Of a stretch of DNA of 64,000 nucleotides, positions 1-11,740 are shown in pieces. Each line of letters opens with the position of its first letter. Position 1 is the stretch's first letter. A program made the translations under genes and the position numbers. The notes under the pieces were generated by a model that saw only the letters and a program-made list of their open reading frames with translations, searched no databases and was not told the origin of the DNA. This DNA comes from Actinernus sp. WN-2022 (taxonomy: Eukaryota; Cnidaria; Anthozoa; Actiniaria; Actinernidae). Where the stretch lies: contig JAOWCC010001589.1 in assembly GCA_030867875.1 (NCBI GenBank), forward strand, positions 142,697,745-142,761,744, given 5' to 3'.

Positions 1-578
1 TTTGTTGTGGCGGTCACGTCTTTGTTATTAGAAAAAGAAAAAAATCGTGCACAACAAACTGAAGGGAAAATAATATCGTGCAAACGTCGTTATATTAATA
101 CAACTTCTTTTTTTTATGAAAATAATTCGTGCAAGGGAAACGCTGTCAAAAAAAAAATTGGCAGGTTCGCACTCGTGTGAATCTTTTTTCACTTCTTTCT
201 TTTTCGTTGCGATTTTATTTATCGGAATTATCAGTCTCTGATTTATCGAAATAAACACATCACTTACTAAGGAAACCAGCAGAGCGTCTTTTCATGAAAT
301 AGAGGGAATAGACGGACAGACGTTTGAGACGTACGGCGTGATAACGTCTGGTGACGTATACGCTGAGGAATGTTGTACTGAACGCAAAAGAATGGAAGGT
401 TAGTTTGGGAGTCAATTACTCGATGTTCTCATTGTAATCTTTTTCTTTTTCACGTTTATTCTTTTTGTATATTAAAATTCACTTTAAAGAGATCAACAGA
501 CGTTTCTCTTTCTTGGCTAAACTAGTTTCCCGCGCGGTAGATGTTGTTTTGGTTGTAAAAAAAATATAGCCGGGACCA
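1..578. other. No gene recognised
   Basis: AT-rich sequence with short open frames only. I see no conserved motif, splice-bounded exon or RNA gene here. Confidence 0.5.
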
Positions 579-690
579 GATACGCGAGTCGGTAACACTC
601 CTTTTCTTCGGAAAGTCATTTCAAATTCTTTCCGGATTTGAATTAACTATACTGCTAGAAAATTGCAAAACTTACCGCCGTTTTATCTTC
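579..690 (+). repeat. Repeat unit, uninterrupted copy
   Basis: This stretch is a diverged direct repeat of 3376-3835; both share GCGAGTCGGTAA, then CACTCC, and a later CCGCCGTTTTA. In the 3.4 kb copy the phrase GTCGGTAACACTCC is split by a 211-bp MITE, so 583-601 is a natural empty site for that insertion. Confidence 0.7.
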
Positions 691-701
691 TCATTAGTTA
701 A

Positions 702-3284
702 AGGGGCCGTCTCACCCACAGTGCTTCGCGTGCTTTGTTATTGTTTATATCCGGGACTTTGACCCCTTGTTCACGGCGGGAACCTCACGAACTGAGCGTA
801 TATTTCTGTAAGTTGGTGACATGATAATTTTGCCTTGAACATGGATGACCTTGATGAAACTAATAGTACCTTACAAATTGAATGTGAAGTCAGCAAAGTG
901 TTATACAGCAGTATTTGGCTGCACTATAATATTTACCGCTCACCCGTCGCTTCCCTTCAGTGCTATAACAGAGAACACTCTCTCCGGGTAATACTAATAA
1001 TTATGAAAGCGAGAGGTTTCTCTTCTCCGTTTTATTTTTACTTGCAGGGAGATATACATATACATATATCTGCTAGCAGACAATCTCCAATCTCGTTGCT
1101 GGCAGTAGCGGAGAACCAGTTCAAGAGAGAACAGTGAACGAATTACAGCTCGCTTCAATAGAAAATTATTATCTCCAGTCGGCGGAGCCCTCTGTTGTCA
1201 AATTTCGTGCGAATATAAACTTTGATCCGAAAATCTCGGTGAAATCACTGCGTGAAAGCCCTTCGAAACCAGAGAGAGAGTTAAACGCCGAAGCCCGGCC
1301 TCAAAATGATTTTAGGAAATTGCTCAGTTCTTTTCGGGTCGACCAAGCGGAGTTTCGTTGCCTATTATAGTTTGTTGACTATTACCGCTCACCCGTCGCT
1401 TCCGTACTATCTCGGTGCTATCTTTCCAGGTAATACTAATAATTATTAAAGCGAGAGGTTTCTCTCCTCGATTTTATTGTTCCCTGCAGAGAGAGAGAAA
1501 GAGAGAGCTACTAGCAGGCAATCTCGTTGATGGCAGTAACAGAGAACCAGTTCAAGAGCTCGCTTGAATGGGAAATTATTTTCTCGGCGGCTTTGTTTGT
1601 CAAATAACACTTTGATCGACACGGTGAATCCGAAAATCTCGGCGAAATCACTGTCTAAAAGTCCTTCGAAACCAGAGAGAGACCTGTTTCCACAAGTTAA
1701 ACGCCAAAGCCCTGAAAATGATTTTAGGAAACTGCTCAGTTCTTTTCGGGTCGACCAAGCGGAGTTTTGTTGCCATATGGTCGCGTAAGCCAGCCACGGT
1801 GTCAGTTCAACAACCCAAATCGGCTCAAAGATAGTAGATACTCCAACTAAGCGCTAATATATCTTTAAATATAAAGATTAATGGTCAGGATAGCTTCTCC
1901 ATGTTGTAGGTGGAAATCCTGGACACAAACGGACAATTGTTTCCTTTTGTTGAGGACGAACGAGACTCAGGCCACCTGAAATAAAACTAAAATTTACATG
2001 ACCAAACAATTTAAGACTTAAACAAGAGCCCATCTGGGCTTTCACTCGGGCCACATGAGATTGAAGATGAAATACACTTTCATTTGAAATCCTCTTAGTA
2101 TCAAGTCGTGCTTTAATTCGCCAGTGAGAACGTCAAAAAAAACAGACTGGTCTATTAATCGCTTTTATGGCATGACTATGATAACGCAGGATTCGAACAA
2201 CAGAATACTGGCAATTCAAGTGTATAAATGCAATACAATGACATATTCAGACTTTGAATTTGATTGACTTTCAGCTAACCTGTTTCCTTTCATTCCACAA
2301 TGAATAATAATCTCATAAAGTAATCCCGTAGCTTTCAATAAATTTGCCAGTGTCTGAATGAAACAGCTAGATCTTTTCCAATTTCTCTCACGAGTCACGG
2401 CAGAAGACAGTCTGAAGCTGAAGCTACAAAACTTGAATTTTGATCCTCTTCACAGTAATGAGGGTTTCTGCCGTCAAAGTTCATTTTTTGTTTCAGTTTT
2501 CTCCATATTAGCCGACATGTATAATGTCTCGAGCTCTCAATCCAGTAGAAAGACTCTAGTTATTCTGTCGTAAAACATGCCTTAGCTGTACAAGACCGCC
2601 CACGATGGAATAGATTTCTGACAATGACTCATTGAAAGTCTCGCCTTGTCTGAGAGCTTTGAACTTTCTTATCTGAGCGCGCCTGACAAGATCTAACCTT
2701 TGATGATAATTCGATACCCGTTGATATCCAAACGTGTTTGGATATTGTATTTCGCTTACGTTTCTAAATGTACACTTGGATCTGTCCAAACAGCGCTGAT
2801 CGAATGTATTACGGCTCCTGGTTGTTCATGTATTTTTATGGTCAACAAGAGCGCCAGTTGAAATATCCTGAGCCTGTTGGAAGGCTTTCGCCCTCGCGGG
2901 TCGACCATTTTGATTTACTGTATTAAATTCTGTAAATACATTAACCTGGCGATTGTTGCGTGACCAGCACAGTGCAATCTGATTGGTGTGAATTTGACCT
3001 TTAACGCATGCGCAGATCGCGTGCTACACTGAATAAAAAATAAAAAAAAAACGACTTGCATTTTAAGACTCGGCGCTGCCACAGGCAGCCCGAGTAATAA
3101 GAGGCTCAATAGGAAGAGCAATAAAAAAGGTTCAACCTAGTATGATTTTTTTATGATAGCTGTAAGGATGGCAGAAATGTAGAGAAGATTAAGACCGCTG
3201 CCATAAAACTCTGGATTTCGATGGCATCGAAAATGGCCGCTATGCTATGTGAGCGCGCTAAGCACTGTGGGTGAGACGGCCCCT
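702..3284. mobile_element. TTAA-flanked non-autonomous DNA transposon (piggyBac/Kolobok-type target)
   Basis: The ends are inverted repeats: the left begins AGGGGCCGTCTCACCCACAG and the right is its complement, preceded by AGCACTGTGGGTGAGACGG. TTAA lies at 698-701 and again at 3285-3288, the target duplication typical of piggyBac and Kolobok families. About 2.6 kb. No transposase is recognised inside. The interior holds a tandemly duplicated coding-like block (930-1775), so the element may carry captured sequence. Superfamily assignment rests only on TTAA and is tentative. Confidence 0.75.
930..1775 (+). repeat. Tandem duplication of a coding-like ~430-bp block
   Basis: Two adjacent copies begin at about 930 and 1380 with CCGCTCACCCGTCGCTTCC and end with TTTTCGGGTCGACCAAGCGG. 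Each has an open segment whose translation is better kept than its length: copy 1 (about 1215-1365) and copy 2 (about 1625-1775) share SPSKPER and NDFRKLLSSFRVDQAEF. The copies differ by in-frame indels between these blocks. This suggests a duplicated exon or a captured gene fragment, but I recognise no family, and the ends do not show convincing splice sites on both sides. It could also be an open non-coding repeat. Confidence 0.4.
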
Positions 3285-3390
3285 TTAATAAGCTGTTTAC
3301 AAGAAAGGTTTTCCTTAGAACTGATCTAATTACGGAATTAACAAGCGCATTTAGCTCAATTTAAATAGAACAAAGCACGCGAGTCGGTAA

Positions 3391-3601
3391 GGGGCCGACC
3401 ATTTGACTTTTGAGGGGGGGGGGGGGGGGGGGGGATGGGTGTTCTTGTCTGTGCTCGATTTTTTTTTCTTTAGCAGTGTTGTTGCACGAAATTTTTTTGC
3501 GAAAAAAGCGGAGCCAGAACAAAGCTTTTCCGCTTGCAGGATTTTTTTTTCAAAAACACCCACCCTCCCCCCCCCCCCTCAAACGTTAAATGGTCGGCTT
3601 C
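3391..3601. mobile_element. Fold-back MITE with G-tract, TAA target duplication (Harbinger-like)
   Basis: A 211-bp element whose left end GGGGCCGACCATTTGAC pairs with the right end GTTAAATGGTCGGCTTC. Inside each end lies a long G or C run. TAA at 3388-3390 is repeated at 3602-3604, and the uninterrupted relative at 583-601 shows a single TAA, confirming a 3-bp target duplication as in PIF/Harbinger elements. Confidence 0.8.
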
Positions 3602-3889
3602 TAACACTCCTTTATTCGGCAAAGTTATTTCAAAATAGATGGATGGATCGACGCGAGCATTACGGGTTATAAAGATCTTCCATACCACGATAATTACGAC
3701 AACTTCATTATTGGTTTTCATGCATGTAATAATCATCAGGCTATTTGGCAGTTGTTTCCAAATATGAGTTCCACTCGCTACAAGCTAAAGTAAGTTTTAA
3801 AACTTCCCGCCGTTTTAGATCTTAATTTGTTCATTACTGCTTGTTTATTCAGTAAGTTTTCACGAGTCGGTATTAAAGGAGGGTCTCAA

Positions 3890-4045
3890 TGGGGGGGGGG
3901 GGGGGGGGGGGATCTACATGTCAGTTGTCAGTTAAAATTTTGGCCATTTGTCAGTTGTCAGTTAGCCCTAATTAATCATTACTAGAGAAAATTTACAATG
4001 TTTGACCCACAAAAAACAAATTTGTCAGTTGTCAGGGGGGGCGTA
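3890..4045 (+). repeat. Low-complexity G-run and GTCAGTT repeats
   Basis: A G homopolymer of about 20 bp is followed by several spaced copies of TTGTCAGTTGTCAG. It resembles the internal motif arrays of nearby G-tract MITEs, but I could not define its ends. Confidence 0.45.
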
Positions 4046-4166
4046 GGCGTAATCTCTGGTACACCAGCATATCTATTTCATGGGACGCAAGGGATCGTGT
4101 ACTTGTCATTGCTTCGTTAACGGTCATGTCAAGGCGACTCGAATACCCATGTTTCTTTGTGCGTTA

Positions 4167-4981
4167 TGTATCAGTCAATTCCAAACCCGTGCATCCCCCC
4201 CCCCCGCCGCCCCCGGGTATTTGATCAGAGGCTTGCTCTCGAGGGTGGGGAATTTGACGAGTATCTAGGCCCTCAGGGGCGGCCATTTGGCAAATAGTGG
4301 GGGTAGGGGGTGGGGCATTTGATCGGTGTTTAAAAAATACATTCTGTCTGTCTACAAATTCGCATCGCTCGCGTCGAAATGGAGAACGTGCGTGTCTTCG
4401 AGGACTTCCAGGATAAGGATTGCGCATTTGTAGAGGCCTGGTTTGAAAGAGTGAACCTGCCAAATTTGAAGGCCACTTTCAGCCGAGGTAAATTGTTTAT
4501 GTTTAAACCTACAAACTACTGTATGTTGTTTTCCTTTGCTTCGTGAACTTTGACCGACTGCGTGATATTAAGTGCGTGACATTTATATACTTTATAATAT
4601 ATAAGGTGAGTTTTGCGGTGAGTTTTGCTGCGACCCTAGACAGCGCATGAGTTAAAAACATAATTATTATATCGGTAAATTTCAAACCATTACGTTTATT
4701 ATAAAGTATATAACGGGAACCAGGAACGATCGAGCCGGTAGAAATGATTGTTCTCATCCCTGACCGGTTGAAGGTGGTTTTCACCGTCGGTACGCGGTTT
4801 TTGGAAAATTTCCCAATCCGGTCCCCGATGGTGGGGCATTTGAACAGGCTGGATGAAAAACTGGTGGGGCATTTGAACAGTTTTTCTGCCTTGGTAGTGG
4901 GGCATTTGATCGAACGTTTTTCAAAATGTTCAAATGCCGGGGGGGGGGGGGGCATGCACGGGTTTGGAATTGACTGATACA
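4167..4981. mobile_element. 815-bp G-tract MITE with TTA target duplication (Harbinger-like)
   Basis: Left end TGTATCAGTCAATTCCAAAC and right end GTTTGGAATTGACTGATACA are perfect complements over about 20 bp, followed inward by CCCGTGCA and C/G runs. TTA at 4164-4166 is repeated at 4982-4984. The interior holds repeated GGGGCATTTGAAC-type motifs in both orientations. The terminal layout matches 14732-15282. Confidence 0.8.
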
Positions 4982-5360
4982 TTAACGTGCCAAGAATGCT
5001 GAAAAGTGAGAAGCTTCTCAAGAAACATGTTGAATGTTTCCACAACTTTCATTTTCATTCATTAGTACGACATTTCATAAGAAACGGCTTTTCAAATGAA
5101 TAATATATTTGAAAGAGACTTCAACTGGCTTGTGTTGAGTTGGCCCGGGCAGTAGGGTAACCCTACTTGAATCATTTTGATTGTAAACCCGGGCTATCTT
5201 TGACCCTAGTGCTAGGGTAACCCTATGTCCTTGTAAACGGGCCCTTGGTTACCAAATGTACAGTAATTTGGATTTTAGCTAATGCTCTGGGAATTGCCAC
5301 TAAAACACATACGTTATTTAACGTGGGAAGGAGTAATTTAGTTCAATTGTACTGGACAGC

Positions 5361-5400
5361 ACACGAGAGCTATCGTTGGAAAAGCTGATAGCTCTCGTGT
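5361..5400. repeat. Short hairpin
   Basis: ACACGAGAGCTATC pairs perfectly with GATAGCTCTCGTGT around a 12-base loop. Probably a MITE remnant; a regulatory role is not indicated. Confidence 0.5.
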
Positions 5401-6391
5401 CAGGGGCGGGCTTTATTGATCAACTGGAAATACTAGTTCGCTAAAGATTCTCTTGAAGTCGCATCAGAAACATATCCCGAAAACAGATTGCGTAGGCCAC
5501 CACCAGCACAGCGCCGGCAGATTCCAAATAAAAAAAAAATACGAAATACGCATGCCCGCCATGATTTAAAGTCCACTGATCTAGAATAATTTACTTTCTT
5601 TTTAGCATTCAACAATAGCAGTGTTTCATTGAAAACGGAGAAGTCTTAATCAAGTGTGAAAAGTTATCTTGGTTTTAACGTGTCATGTTGCAGTCAGTGA
5701 TGATGACGGTTCATTGAAAACGAATGAGTGGTTCAGCGCTTTACGATAGAAATTATGAAACTGCAAAGTATCGAGACTATTACAGGAAAGAGTAACTTGA
5801 GTGACAAAAGCTCGACCCTACGACTAGTCGACACAAGTTGCCATCCGTGTTTATGAACCGAAGAAGAAAATGCCGACGCTACGACTTTTATTTTACTCTG
5901 TATTCTCTTTAAAATTTCACGTTCGGCAAAGTTAGCATGGCATGAACTGAAACACTACATCCGCAGAATCGCAATTTTTCTCGCTTTTAACTTCAAATAG
6001 TTTTATTCTGTCTCACGAGTCGAAAAGTTATGAAGATTTTTCTTCTTGACTGTTTAAAACTTCTTGTCGGTAAATGCCGGTGGACTTCAACTGTAACAGA
6101 ATTAGCCTAATAAAACTTATTTCTGTTCGTTTGGTCTCGCAGTTTTACAAAACTTTGAATTTCTTAACTCTGAATAGTTTTCAAATCTCACGAGCCGATA
6201 AATTCTTAGTATTTTACTTGGTTGACAGTAATAAACTCGTGCTTGGAAAGTATGGGAAAGTAGGAAAGTATGAGGAAAAAACGCATTCACCGTGTAGCGG
6301 AAAAATTTCGGTCCGCTTAGAGGTAGCTCGAGCGTTCGCTTTATGATTTCGGATCGAAATGCCGCCTTTGAAGCTAATTAGTGCTAGCTAA

Positions 6392-6615
6392 GGGTGCGTT
6401 CGATTGACCGTATTCCGGAATAAGAATAGATGGAATAGTCTCTGGAAATCACTGGTTCGGGCATATTTTGCACTGTAAGCTACAAATGCTTGCTGATATA
6501 TGATATTTAGGGTATAATTAGTATTCCAGTGGCTACAAAATCCCAGTATATGCGATTTGTAGTGATCATTCTGTGTATTAGCCTTATTCCGGAATACAGT
6601 CAATCGAACGCACCC
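6392..6615. mobile_element. MITE with TAA target duplication (Harbinger-like)
   Basis: A 224-bp element ending in the inverted repeats GGGTGCGTTCGATTGACCGT and its near complement, followed by ATTCCGGAATA, itself a palindrome. TAA precedes it at 6389-6391 and follows it at 6616-6618. No coding capacity. Confidence 0.8.
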
Positions 6616-6727
6616 TAAAACTCTTGCTTTCGGCTTCGGATCGAAATACCGCCTTTATACAAATTGTATTTATACTCGTTTATAAGTTAAACTTGTTCTT
6701 TGACTATCATTTGTATAAGTAGGAGCG

Positions 6728-6901
6728 ATGGATTCAAATACCAGTCATCTCGATACGTTGAGTGATGAACGTCTCTGTTTGGTCGAGGTTCTCGGAGAAA
6801 TCGAACAAGATATCGTCCAAACAAATTACCATCTGATGAAAGTTCAGGACCTCCTAAAGGACGCGTTGGCGAGATCAGATCTCGAAGAACCAATGCTCGA
6901 G
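6728..6901 (+). CDS. Candidate exon 1 of a small coiled-coil-like protein
   Basis: An ATG opens a 58-codon segment, rich in acidic and leucine-type residues with heptad-like spacing (for example LVEVLGEIEQDIVQ). The ORF continues to 6973, but the stretch after about 6920 falls in a hairpin repeat, so the true coding part probably ends earlier. A GTGATA donor follows codon 58 in phase 0. A segment at 11214-11321, preceded by AG, is also in phase 0, has the same character and ends in a stop, giving a 93-residue product if joined. No family is recognised, and the acceptor lacks a good pyrimidine tract. Confidence 0.35.
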
Positions 6902-7109
6902 GTGATACTGGCGACATTGGCCGTTTTTATACTAGAGACGTCTAAGTCGTCTGGAGACCGCTCAGACGTCTAGTGTAAAAACGGGAAATAAGACGGACGC
7001 AGTTAAATTTATCTTCGTCTGCTAAGTGCGACCGAACGATGCACTTAGCAGACGTCTTAGCAGACGCACTAAAGCGGTAACCATTTCTCACTAAGGTGCG
7101 GGATTGCAG

Positions 7110-8095
7110 AATATCAAAATATCAAAAAGTAATATCATTGAATTGATATTATCAGATTATCATGATATCAAATTATCATGATATTATCACATATCAAATC
7201 ATAAAATTATCTAAAAAGGTTATTATAATTTGATAATATCAAATCATAAAATTATCTAAAAAGGTTATGATAATTTGATATATCATGATATTATCAGATT
7301 ATCGTGATATTATCAGATTATCATGATATTATCAAAATATCTTGATAATATCAAATCATAAAATTATCTAAAAAGGTTTTGATAATTTGATATCATGATA
7401 TTATCAGATTATCTTGATATTATCAAATTATCATAATATCAAATCATAAAATTATCTAAAAAGGTTATGATAATTTGATATATCATGATATTATCAGATT
7501 ATCATGATATTATCAGATTATCATGATATTATCAGATTATCTTGATAATATCAAATCATAAAATTATCTAAAAAGGTTTTGATAATTTGATATCATGATA
7601 TTATCAGATTACCTTGATATTATCAAATTATCATAATATCAAATCATAAAATTATCTAAAAATGTTATGATAATTTGATATATCATGATATTATCAGATT
7701 ATCATGATATTATCAGATTATCATGATATTATCAGATTATCTTGATAATATCAAATCATAAAAATAATTATCTAAAAAGGTTTTGATAATGATAATTTGA
7801 TATATCATGCTATTATCAGATTATCATGATATTATCAGATTATCATGATATTATCAGATTATCTTGATAATATCAAATCATAAAATTATCTAAAAAGGTT
7901 TTGATAATTTGATATCAGATTATCATGATATTATCAAAAACCTCGATGATATCAAATCATAAAATTATCAAATATCAAATTATCAAGTGTACATATCACT
8001 TTTGATATATCAAGTCATTTCTTCATGATATTATCAAGAACTTTCCAAAGAAACATTAAAGAAATTACTTGATATATCAAAAGTGATATTGATAT
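7110..8095 (+). repeat. AT-rich satellite array A
   Basis: Irregular repeats of about 90-120 bp, each containing TAAAATTATCTAAAAAGGTT and runs of ATTATCAGATTATCATGAT. The words are largely self-complementary, so the array can form many hairpins. Confidence 0.85.
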
Positions 8096-8924
8096 TTAGC
8101 TCTGCATGCGTAATTCAGCGCAATAAAACACAGAAACGTAAAACTTATTGTTATTGCTTCGTTCTATAAAGAATATATTATTGAACTCTGGCTGTTTACC
8201 GCGCAACACAGAACCTTAAAACTTTAAAACTTAATTATTGTTGTGACTGCTTCGTTCTATAAAGACTTTTATTTACATGTACCTCTCAGTGCGAACCACA
8301 TACACTCATCGGGCAGAATGGCGCGACGCACATCCGGGTCTTAAAAATTACAGTACGCCGCCAAATTCAAAAATTAATTTGAACAGGACGGCCAATTTAC
8401 AAAGAAAACAGTACAAAATGGCGATAGTGGCTTAAGGTTTGGTTTCCTTTCAACAGGAAAGAAAATCGCTACAAAAAACCAAAAGGGCGCAAAATGTAGA
8501 TAAGATGATAAACTTCACCATCCCGCAAAAAGATTTCACCTAACACATATTTTACGAGTATGAAAATGACACGGAACTTCAGGGTTTTTCGTGTGTTTTA
8601 AAGGAGAAATTTACTACTAGTGATATGCGAGAGCGATTTACGAACAAATAAAAACCGCTTCTAAAAACAAAAAGGGCGCAAAATCATGAACATATACTGA
8701 AGGCCTTTACTGCCAAGTTTCAGCGCCAACCGACCACGATTAGTAATATGTTTTGAAGGTTTAATTTCACCTTCATGAAATCTCTCAAAGATGGCTGCTG
8801 AAATCCTCATTTGAATATGCCTGCTTCTACGCTTCGGTTAGTCTTCAGTTGAATGCTCCGCCTCCTGTAAAGACGATATGTTAATATCTCACTGATGCCA
8901 TTTGGAACTGAGCGCGTCATCTGA

Positions 8925-9345
8925 AGCAAATCATAACGTACGTTGTATTCAGAATAATTCACGCTCATGTTCGTACGTGCTCTAGAAGTATTTAAAAGCT
9001 AAAAACATCGCCCAGCCGAGTTGGCGGCAAAGTACTTTCAAACTGAAGCTGAGTAAAAGGCAACCGCGACAAAACAAATCTTAGTGAGCATTAAATAAAA
9101 CCTATAAACTTAACGCGTCAAAAGCAAATCATAACGTTGTATTCAGAATAATTCAAGCTTCGAATTGAGACGTCGTTCATGTTCGTACGTGCTCTAGAAG
9201 TATTTAAACGCTAAAACATCTCCGCGGCGGAGTTGGCGGCAAAGTGCATTCAAACTGAAGCTGAGTAAAGGCAAACGCGACAAAACAAATCTTAGAGAGT
9301 ATTAAATGAGAACTATAAACTTAGCGCGTCAAAAGCAAATTCAAA
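8925..9345 (+). repeat. Tandem duplication, about 190 bp
   Basis: Two adjacent copies share AATCATAACG, CATGTTCGTACGTGCTCTAG, GTTGGCGGCAAAGT and CAAAACAAATCTTAG. Located between satellite array A and the telomere-like tract. No open frame of note. Confidence 0.75.
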
Positions 9346-9360
9346 CTTCAAATTGAGACG

Positions 9361-9482
9361 TTGGGTTAGGGTTTAGGGTTTAGGGTTAGGTTAGGTAGGT
9401 TAGGGTTAGGGTTTAGGGTTTAGGTTAGGTTAGGGTTAGGTTAGGTTAGGGTTAGGTTAGGGTTTAGGGTTTAGGTTAGGTA
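9361..9482 (+). repeat. Interstitial telomere-like repeat
   Basis: About 120 bp of TTAGGG mixed with TTTAGGG and TTAGG variants. It is degenerate and internal, so it is not a chromosome end in this assembly. It sits at the middle of the satellite composite rather than at random. Confidence 0.9.
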
Positions 9483-9659
9483 GCACTGTATTTCTATTTT
9501 TGTAATTTCCATTTATTCAGTATATCACCATATAAAATTCCCAGTGCCGTTTCCAATTGACTCGGAATTACTTGATTCAGCCTCATAATGATCGATGTGT
9601 TACCATAAAACATCTATGGAGGTTCGTCGTTCTCAAACGACTCAGAATTACATGATTCT

Positions 9660-10665
9660 AGGCTCTAATATCATGATACTTTGATAATATAATTCACTTG
9701 ATAATTTGATAATTCACTTGATATTTTGATATTATCATGATACTTTGATATTATCATGATATATCAAATTATCAAACCCTTAAATAATTCTTCGTTCTTT
9801 AAAGACTCAGAATTATCATGATGATTTGATAATTCACTTGATAGTTTGATATTATCATGATACTTTGATAATATCATGATATATCAAAATATCAAACCCT
9901 GAAAGATTTCTTCGTTCTCTCAAGACTTTGATATTATCATGATAATTTGATAATTCACTTGATAGTTTGATATTATCATGATAATTTGATAATATCATGA
10001 TATATCAAAATAGCAAACCCTGAAAGATTTCTTCGTTCTCTCAAGACTTTGATATTATCATGATAATTTGATAATTCACTTGATAGTTTGATATTATCAC
10101 GATACTTTGATAATATCATGATATATCAAAATAGCAAACCCTTAAAGATTTCTTCGTTCTTTAAAGACTTTGATATTATCATGATAATTTGATCATTCAC
10201 TTGATAGTTTGATATTATCATGATACTTTGATAATATCATGATATATCAAAATAGCAAACCCTGAAAGATTTCTTCGTTCTCTAAAGACTTTGATATTAT
10301 CATGATGATTTGATAATTCACTTGATAGTTTGATATTATCACGATACTTTGATAATATCATGATATATCAAATTATCAAACCCTTAAATAATTCTTCGTT
10401 CTTCAAAGACTTTGATATTATCATGATAATTTGATAATTCACTTGATAGTTTGATATTATCATGATACTTTGATAATATCATGATATATCAAAATAGCAA
10501 ACCCTGAAAGATTTCTTCGTTCTCTCAAGACTTTGATATTATCATGATAATTTGATAATTCACTTGATAGTTTGATATTATCATGATACTTTGATAATAT
10601 CATGATATATCAAAATAGCAAACCCTTAAAGATTTCTTCGTTCTCTCAAATCCAGTGGAGAATAT
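9660..10665 (+). repeat. 121-bp satellite array B
   Basis: Eight regular copies spaced 120-121 bp, recognisable by TTCTTCGTTCT at about 9791, 9911, 10032, 10153, 10274, 10395, 10516 and 10637. Each contains GATATTATCATGATA and TTGATAATTCACTTGATA. More homogeneous than array A, so more recently amplified. Confidence 0.9.
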
Positions 10666-11213
10666 CAAATTATCACATAGCATTATCACTGTCATATTAT
10701 CATGATATTATCAAGAACTTTCCTAAGGAACATTAAAGAAATGACTTGATATATCAAAAGTGATATGTACACTTGATAATTTGATAATACGCAATACCGC
10801 ACCTCACTCCCATTTCTCCACCATCACTTGTTCATCTGGGTTTCCTTCTTGGCATGCGTTTTGGCTTACGGGCACATCTCACAAGGGAAAAGAGTTTTCG
10901 CCTGTTCCATATCCTCGTCCAGATTCTCAAGAAGTCATTTTTTTCATTCATTTTTTTTCTCTCTGTTCTCTTCGACTCTGTGAAAAAGACTTCCAAAACT
11001 GCAGTGATGGCTCCGCCATTATCAGTGACATTCACGATCATTCATTATTTTTTCGCGCCAGTCGTCCGGTAGTATCCAGTCTCTTCCGAGAATAGTACCC
11101 AGTTTCTTTTTAAGAAAATCGTGGTATTTTATGTGTCGCAGTCCAAACTTATGCGTCCCGTTTTTATATGCGTCAAGACGTCTTAGACGTCTGTAGTATA
11201 ACTTTTGCGAGAG

Positions 11214-11321
11214 CTAAGGGAAATAGCCGATGCCTGCAACTTGCGCCGTAGCAGAACACAATCGGCCCTTGAAGAAATCGACCAGCTAGAAAGTGTTTTG
11301 CAGATCTCCTTCACTTGCTAG
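11214..11321 (+). CDS. Candidate exon 2 of the small coiled-coil-like protein
   Basis: Thirty-five codons and a TAG stop, beginning LREIADACNLRR and containing ALEEIDQLESVLQ, with the same acidic helical character as 6728-6901. Joining the two in phase 0 gives one continuous helical protein. The intervening 4.3 kb is the satellite composite plus a hairpin repeat, so this is either an intron that accepted the insertions or a gene broken by them. I recognise no homologue. Confidence 0.35.
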   Translation, partial: LREIADACNLRRSRTQSALEEIDQLESVLQISFTC

Positions 11322-11694
11322 CCATCAAGCTAAAAAGGCACAACAACGGCTCTTTTAGGAGCCATCATATTTGAAAAGGTCACGACACGTCGTGCTTTGA
11401 ACCAGTGATGCTAACTCCCCGTTATTGCTGTTTTTGAAAACCGATCGCCACTAAACGCCGTTCACGCAGAACGAAAAACGGAGCGATTTACTTTCATACG
11501 TTGGCGTTCTCTTGTAAACGTAAAAAAGTACAGTGTGATGAGTAATATTTGCTCCTAAATCTGAGGCATCGTTAGACACTTTAAACATATAAACTTCATT
11601 CAAAAAAGGTTGTCGTCGCACACTTGCGGTAATTTGTAATTCAAATTGGGTTTTTATCACGTGCAGCAGCATGCACAGTCCACATAGCCATCAT

Positions 11695-11740
11695 CATCTT
11701 TATTTATACACGGTAAAAATTTCATGTAAAAAATATGCAT
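11695..11740 (-). mobile_element. LINE 3' tail remnant
   Basis: CTTTATTTATACACGGTAAA is identical to the 3' end of the truncated LINE at 48610-48630. On the minus strand the tail finishes in a short ATG microsatellite where the other copy has a TCTA microsatellite. This is a nearly complete 5' truncation of the same family. Confidence 0.65.

Larger units (their letters stand above)
7094..10804. mobile_element. 3.7 kb composite element with satellite arrays and 14-bp terminal inverted repeats
   Basis: The left end AGGTGCGGGATTGC and the right end GCAATACCGCACCT are inverted with one mismatch. Flanks read CACTA on the left and CACTC on the right, an imperfect target duplication. Just inside both ends lie AT-rich arrays built on palindromic TATCATGATA-type words. 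In the middle are a ~190-bp tandem duplication and a TTAGGG-like tract. No coding capacity seen. Superfamily unknown. Confidence 0.6.

Noticed and set aside
9361..9482. True telomere or contig end
   Set aside because: The tract is short, degenerate and flanked on both sides by other sequence.
7110..10665. The regular 121-bp array as a CRISPR array
   Set aside because: There are no unique spacers, the units are AT-rich and self-complementary, and the genome is animal.
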